The notes under the pieces were generated by a model. It was not told where the DNA came from, did not search any database, and worked only from the letters and a program-made list of their open reading frames with translations. This document shows positions 5,887-7,622 of a stretch of 7,622 bases of DNA, piece by piece. The position numbers and the translations under genes were made by a program. Origin of the DNA: Oscillospiraceae bacterium. GTDB taxonomy: Bacteria > Bacillota > Clostridia > Oscillospirales > Oscillospiraceae. The stretch is from the NCBI GenBank assembly GCA_009786775.1, contig WQRL01000078.1, positions 1-7,622 of the forward strand. Direction: 5' to 3'. Positions within the stretch are counted from its first letter, which is position 1, and each line of letters starts with the position of its first letter.

Positions 5887-6459
5887 TTATTGCATGTAAA
5901 ACAAGTTCTTAGTTCTGTTAAAAGCCACCAAGTAGACTATAGCGACGACGAAACTTGCTATTACAGCCACAATTGCCAGCATGGGAATTATTATTAGCAA
6001 ATTAGTTGCCAAGATCAGTACTAACATTGCTTTCCATGTGGAATAGAGCTTCGCTGTTGCAAGGTCTTGCCCCCTGTCGCGCTCTATGTCCATTATCCCC
6101 ATTATGATATTGTATGATATGTAAAGCGACAGTACTGTTGAAATAAGCCCTGCGATTATAAGTAGAGGATTTGATAGCAGTGCCGCCCCGGCTCCAATGC
6201 CACCCACCAATTCAACATTTGTCAACACCCCTAAAAATTCAAGCACCCAGATAACACTCGAATAGGCTACCATAACTTTTGCAGCGGGCACGACTTTTGA
6301 AAAACGAGTGCTTAAATCCGTGATTTCCGCAAGCCCTCTGAGCATAAATATATACCCTAGAAAATCAGGAATCAAGCCAATTCTTGAAGCCCCAATGTCC
6401 AGAGTGAAATTCAGAAACACAAGCAGCATTCCAATGAAAATTCTATTCAGTGTCCCCAC
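5887..6459 (-). CDS. Multi-pass membrane protein of unknown function
   Basis: The 190-residue product is strongly hydrophobic, with about five membrane segments: roughly 6-22, 62-80, 97-120, 143-163 and 164-181. A shorter hydrophobic stretch (28-42) contains GLIPDFLGYIFMLRGL, a motif I associate with small uncharacterised Firmicute membrane proteins. A charged cytoplasmic-type loop (about 123-136, MDIERDRGQDLATA) separates the central and C-terminal segments. The start shown is GTG at 6459, which overlaps the DUF4491 gene by 17 bp and suggests translational coupling. The upstream AAGGGAG almost touches that GTG, so spacing is poor. ATG at 6429 (residue 11) is the alternative, but it has no good ribosome binding site either. 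Function unknown. Confidence 0.82.
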   Translation of the reverse strand: MGTLNRIFIGMLLVFLNFTLDIGASRIGLIPDFLGYIFMLRGLAEITDLSTRFSKVVPAAKVMVAYSSVIWVLEFLGVLTNVELVGGIGAGAALLSNPLLIIAGLISTVLSLYISYNIIMGIMDIERDRGQDLATAKLYSTWKAMLVLILATNLLIIIPMLAIVAVIASFVVAIVYLVAFNRTKNLFYMQ

Positions 6460-6745
6460 TCCCTTTCTTTTTGTGATTTGCCGGAAACCAGCCTTTTTCT
6501 ACACGCTTTTTCTGATGAAAAAGCTCGTGTATGCTCCATAGCAAAGAGAAGCCCAGCACGCCCATTATGGTGGACAGGATGTAGTTTCCTGCAAACAGAG
6601 CTACCGCTAGGCACCCTAGGCCGACAATTAAGAAAATAGGCCAAATTTTTGTGCCGAAGTAGTATTCTCCTTTTATTACTACCGGGTGCAGCGCTCCGAT
6701 TATCAAAAAAGTTGCAAAGCCTATAATTATCCCATCAAATCTCAT
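6443..6745 (-). CDS. DUF4491 family small membrane protein
   Basis: This 100-residue protein has three predicted membrane helices (about 3-20, 34-52, 54-72) and a short basic C-terminal tail. The sequence matches my memory of the DUF4491 family closely: GIIIGFATFLIIGALHPVVIKGEYYFG near the start, the IWPIFLIVGL helix, and the LLWSIHELFHQKKRVEKGWFP ending. The family is widespread in Firmicutes and Bacteroidetes and has no known function. The ATG at 6745 is preceded by AAGGA at about 11 nt. The gene lies 58 bp after the CAP-domain gene, and its end overlaps the start of the next membrane protein gene. The three probably share a transcript. Confidence 0.9.
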   Translation of the reverse strand: MRFDGIIIGFATFLIIGALHPVVIKGEYYFGTKIWPIFLIVGLGCLAVALFAGNYILSTIMGVLGFSLLWSIHELFHQKKRVEKGWFPANHKKKGSGDTE

Positions 6746-6803
6746 ATTATAATCATTCCTTTCGCATCTCAGTCCAAAAGGCTTACGGGCGGCACATAGA
6801 TGT

Positions 6804-7622
6804 TTAGCCTGTAAAAGCCTGCGTCCAGTAAAGCCTGCCGTCCTCGTCTATTGCTACACCGACACCTAGGTAATAAAACGAAGGATTAACTATGTTTGCA
6901 CGGTGGCCGGGAGAATCCATCCAGCCGCGCAGCACTTCCTCAGGCGTCCTGTGCCCTGCGGCCAAGTTTTCTCCCGCAACGGTAAATTCAACATCATTTT
7001 CCGTAAAGGCCGTAAAGAAGTCTCTGCCACCGGGCCGTGAGTGGGAGAACTCCTCTATTATTTCCCCTGCTCTTACCAAGGCAGTGATGCTCAGCGGCTC
7101 ACTCGCTTCAAACGGGTGCAGGCCTCCCGCTTCTCTCTCAAGATTTGTAAGCTGAAAAACTTCCTCCGCCAGTATTTCCAGATCGACTACAAAGAATGTA
7201 TGTACCCCTTCAACCCCATTTGCCGCAGTGACTGTCACAGTGACCTCCCCATGCGAAACAGCTTTGAACGTGTCATCTCCCCCGAGGGTTATCTCAGTGC
7301 CGCTGACTGCCACTGTCAGGTCTGCGCGGGTAGCTCCTTGCGGGGTTATTGAAATTAATAGTTGCCCTTCATCCCCGGCTAAATAACTGCGTCTGTCGGT
7401 GCTTACCTCTATTGCCGTCACATTCTCTATTACTGTTACGGCGGCCCTTCGCTCAATCTCTCCTGCGAAAACGCTGATTACAGCAGTGCCCGGCTCAATG
7501 CCAGAAACTACGCCATATTCACTAACTTCAGCTATATTTACGTTGTCAGATGAAAAGCTTACGGTCTTGTCTGTGACATTTTCCGGCAGCAGCTCGAAGT
7601 ATATTGATGCCGATTCACCCCT
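6804..7622 (-). CDS. Ig-like (BIG2) and CAP-domain secreted protein, 5' end cut by window edge
   Basis: The frame is open from the right edge to a TAA at 6806-6804, giving 272 residues with no start in the window. The GTG at 7421 lies in mid-protein and is not the start. Residues 1-65 form a BIG2-type Ig-like repeat (VSFSSDNVNIAEVSEYGVVSGIEPGTAVISVFAG). Residues 68-147 look like a second, more diverged Ig-like domain. Residues 150-272 are a CAP/SCP domain as in Bacillus YkwD: FSHSRPGG, AGENLAAG, GWMDSPGHRANIVNP and LGVGVAIDEDGRLYWTQAF. The likely cavity residues are H194, E218 and H240. Such proteins are normally exported, with the signal peptide expected beyond the edge. The biochemical role of bacterial CAP domains is not settled. 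It is upstream of DUF4491 by 58 bp and probably leads the minus-strand cluster. Confidence 0.93.
   Translation of the reverse strand, partial: RGESASIYFELLPENVTDKTVSFSSDNVNIAEVSEYGVVSGIEPGTAVISVFAGEIERRAAVTVIENVTAIEVSTDRRSYLAGDEGQLLISITPQGATRADLTVAVSGTEITLGGDDTFKAVSHGEVTVTVTAANGVEGVHTFFVVDLEILAEEVFQLTNLEREAGGLHPFEASEPLSITALVRAGEIIEEFSHSRPGGRDFFTAFTENDVEFTVAGENLAAGHRTPEEVLRGWMDSPGHRANIVNPSFYYLGVGVAIDEDGRLYWTQAFTG

Noticed and set aside
6746..6751. TATAAT next to the DUF4491 start codon as a -10 box
   Set aside because: It directly abuts the ATG, has no matching -35 box and would give a leaderless message despite an AAGGA upstream.
6804..7421. A complete CAP-domain gene starting at the GTG at 7421
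   Set aside because: The frame stays open upstream to the window edge and encodes a clear BIG2 repeat, so the gene is cut off, not complete.

Overview
The window looks like chromosomal DNA from an anaerobic Firmicute, probably a Clostridia-class bacterium of medium G+C. The signs are GGAG-type ribosome binding sites with clean spacing, consensus sigma-A-like promoter boxes, a corrinoid-methyltransferase-like uroporphyrinogen decarboxylase (URO-D) homologue, a DUF4491 membrane protein and a CAP/Ig-like secreted protein. This is inferred from family recognition by eye; the species cannot be named.

Layout. Bases 1-975 (minus) hold a URO-D-superfamily gene that runs off the left edge; it has no stop codon in the window and is easy to miss. 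Bases 976-1127 hold its promoter and, divergently, a consensus promoter (TTGACA, 18 bp, TATAAT). Bases 1128-2703 are a complete-looking insertion sequence of the IS5/IS1182 type: 19-bp imperfect terminal inverted repeats and one intact 480-residue DDE transposase. Bases 2704-4654 hold the recQ leader and a full-length RecQ DNA helicase, followed on the same strand by a GNAT acetyltransferase (4698-5150). From the right edge, a minus-strand cluster converges on these: a secreted CAP-domain protein with Ig-like domains (6804-7622, N-terminus missing), a DUF4491 membrane protein (6443-6745), a 190-residue membrane protein overlapping it (5887-6459) and a DEDDh 3'-5' exonuclease (5167-5847).

The most interesting signal is regulatory. 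The insertion sequence sits immediately after the -10 box of the divergent promoter that most likely drove recQ. Removing the element and one copy of a flanking AAT rejoins that promoter to the recQ leader, about 100 bp from the start codon. The right end of the element brings a TTTACA sequence to 18 bp from a TATGAT in the old leader. The insertion may therefore have disconnected the native promoter and created a hybrid one. This is inference from sequence and needs transcript mapping.

I found no RNA genes, CRISPR array, toxin-antitoxin pair or defence island, and no convincing new multi-gene system. Apart from the insertion sequence, the genes look like ordinary chromosomal content.
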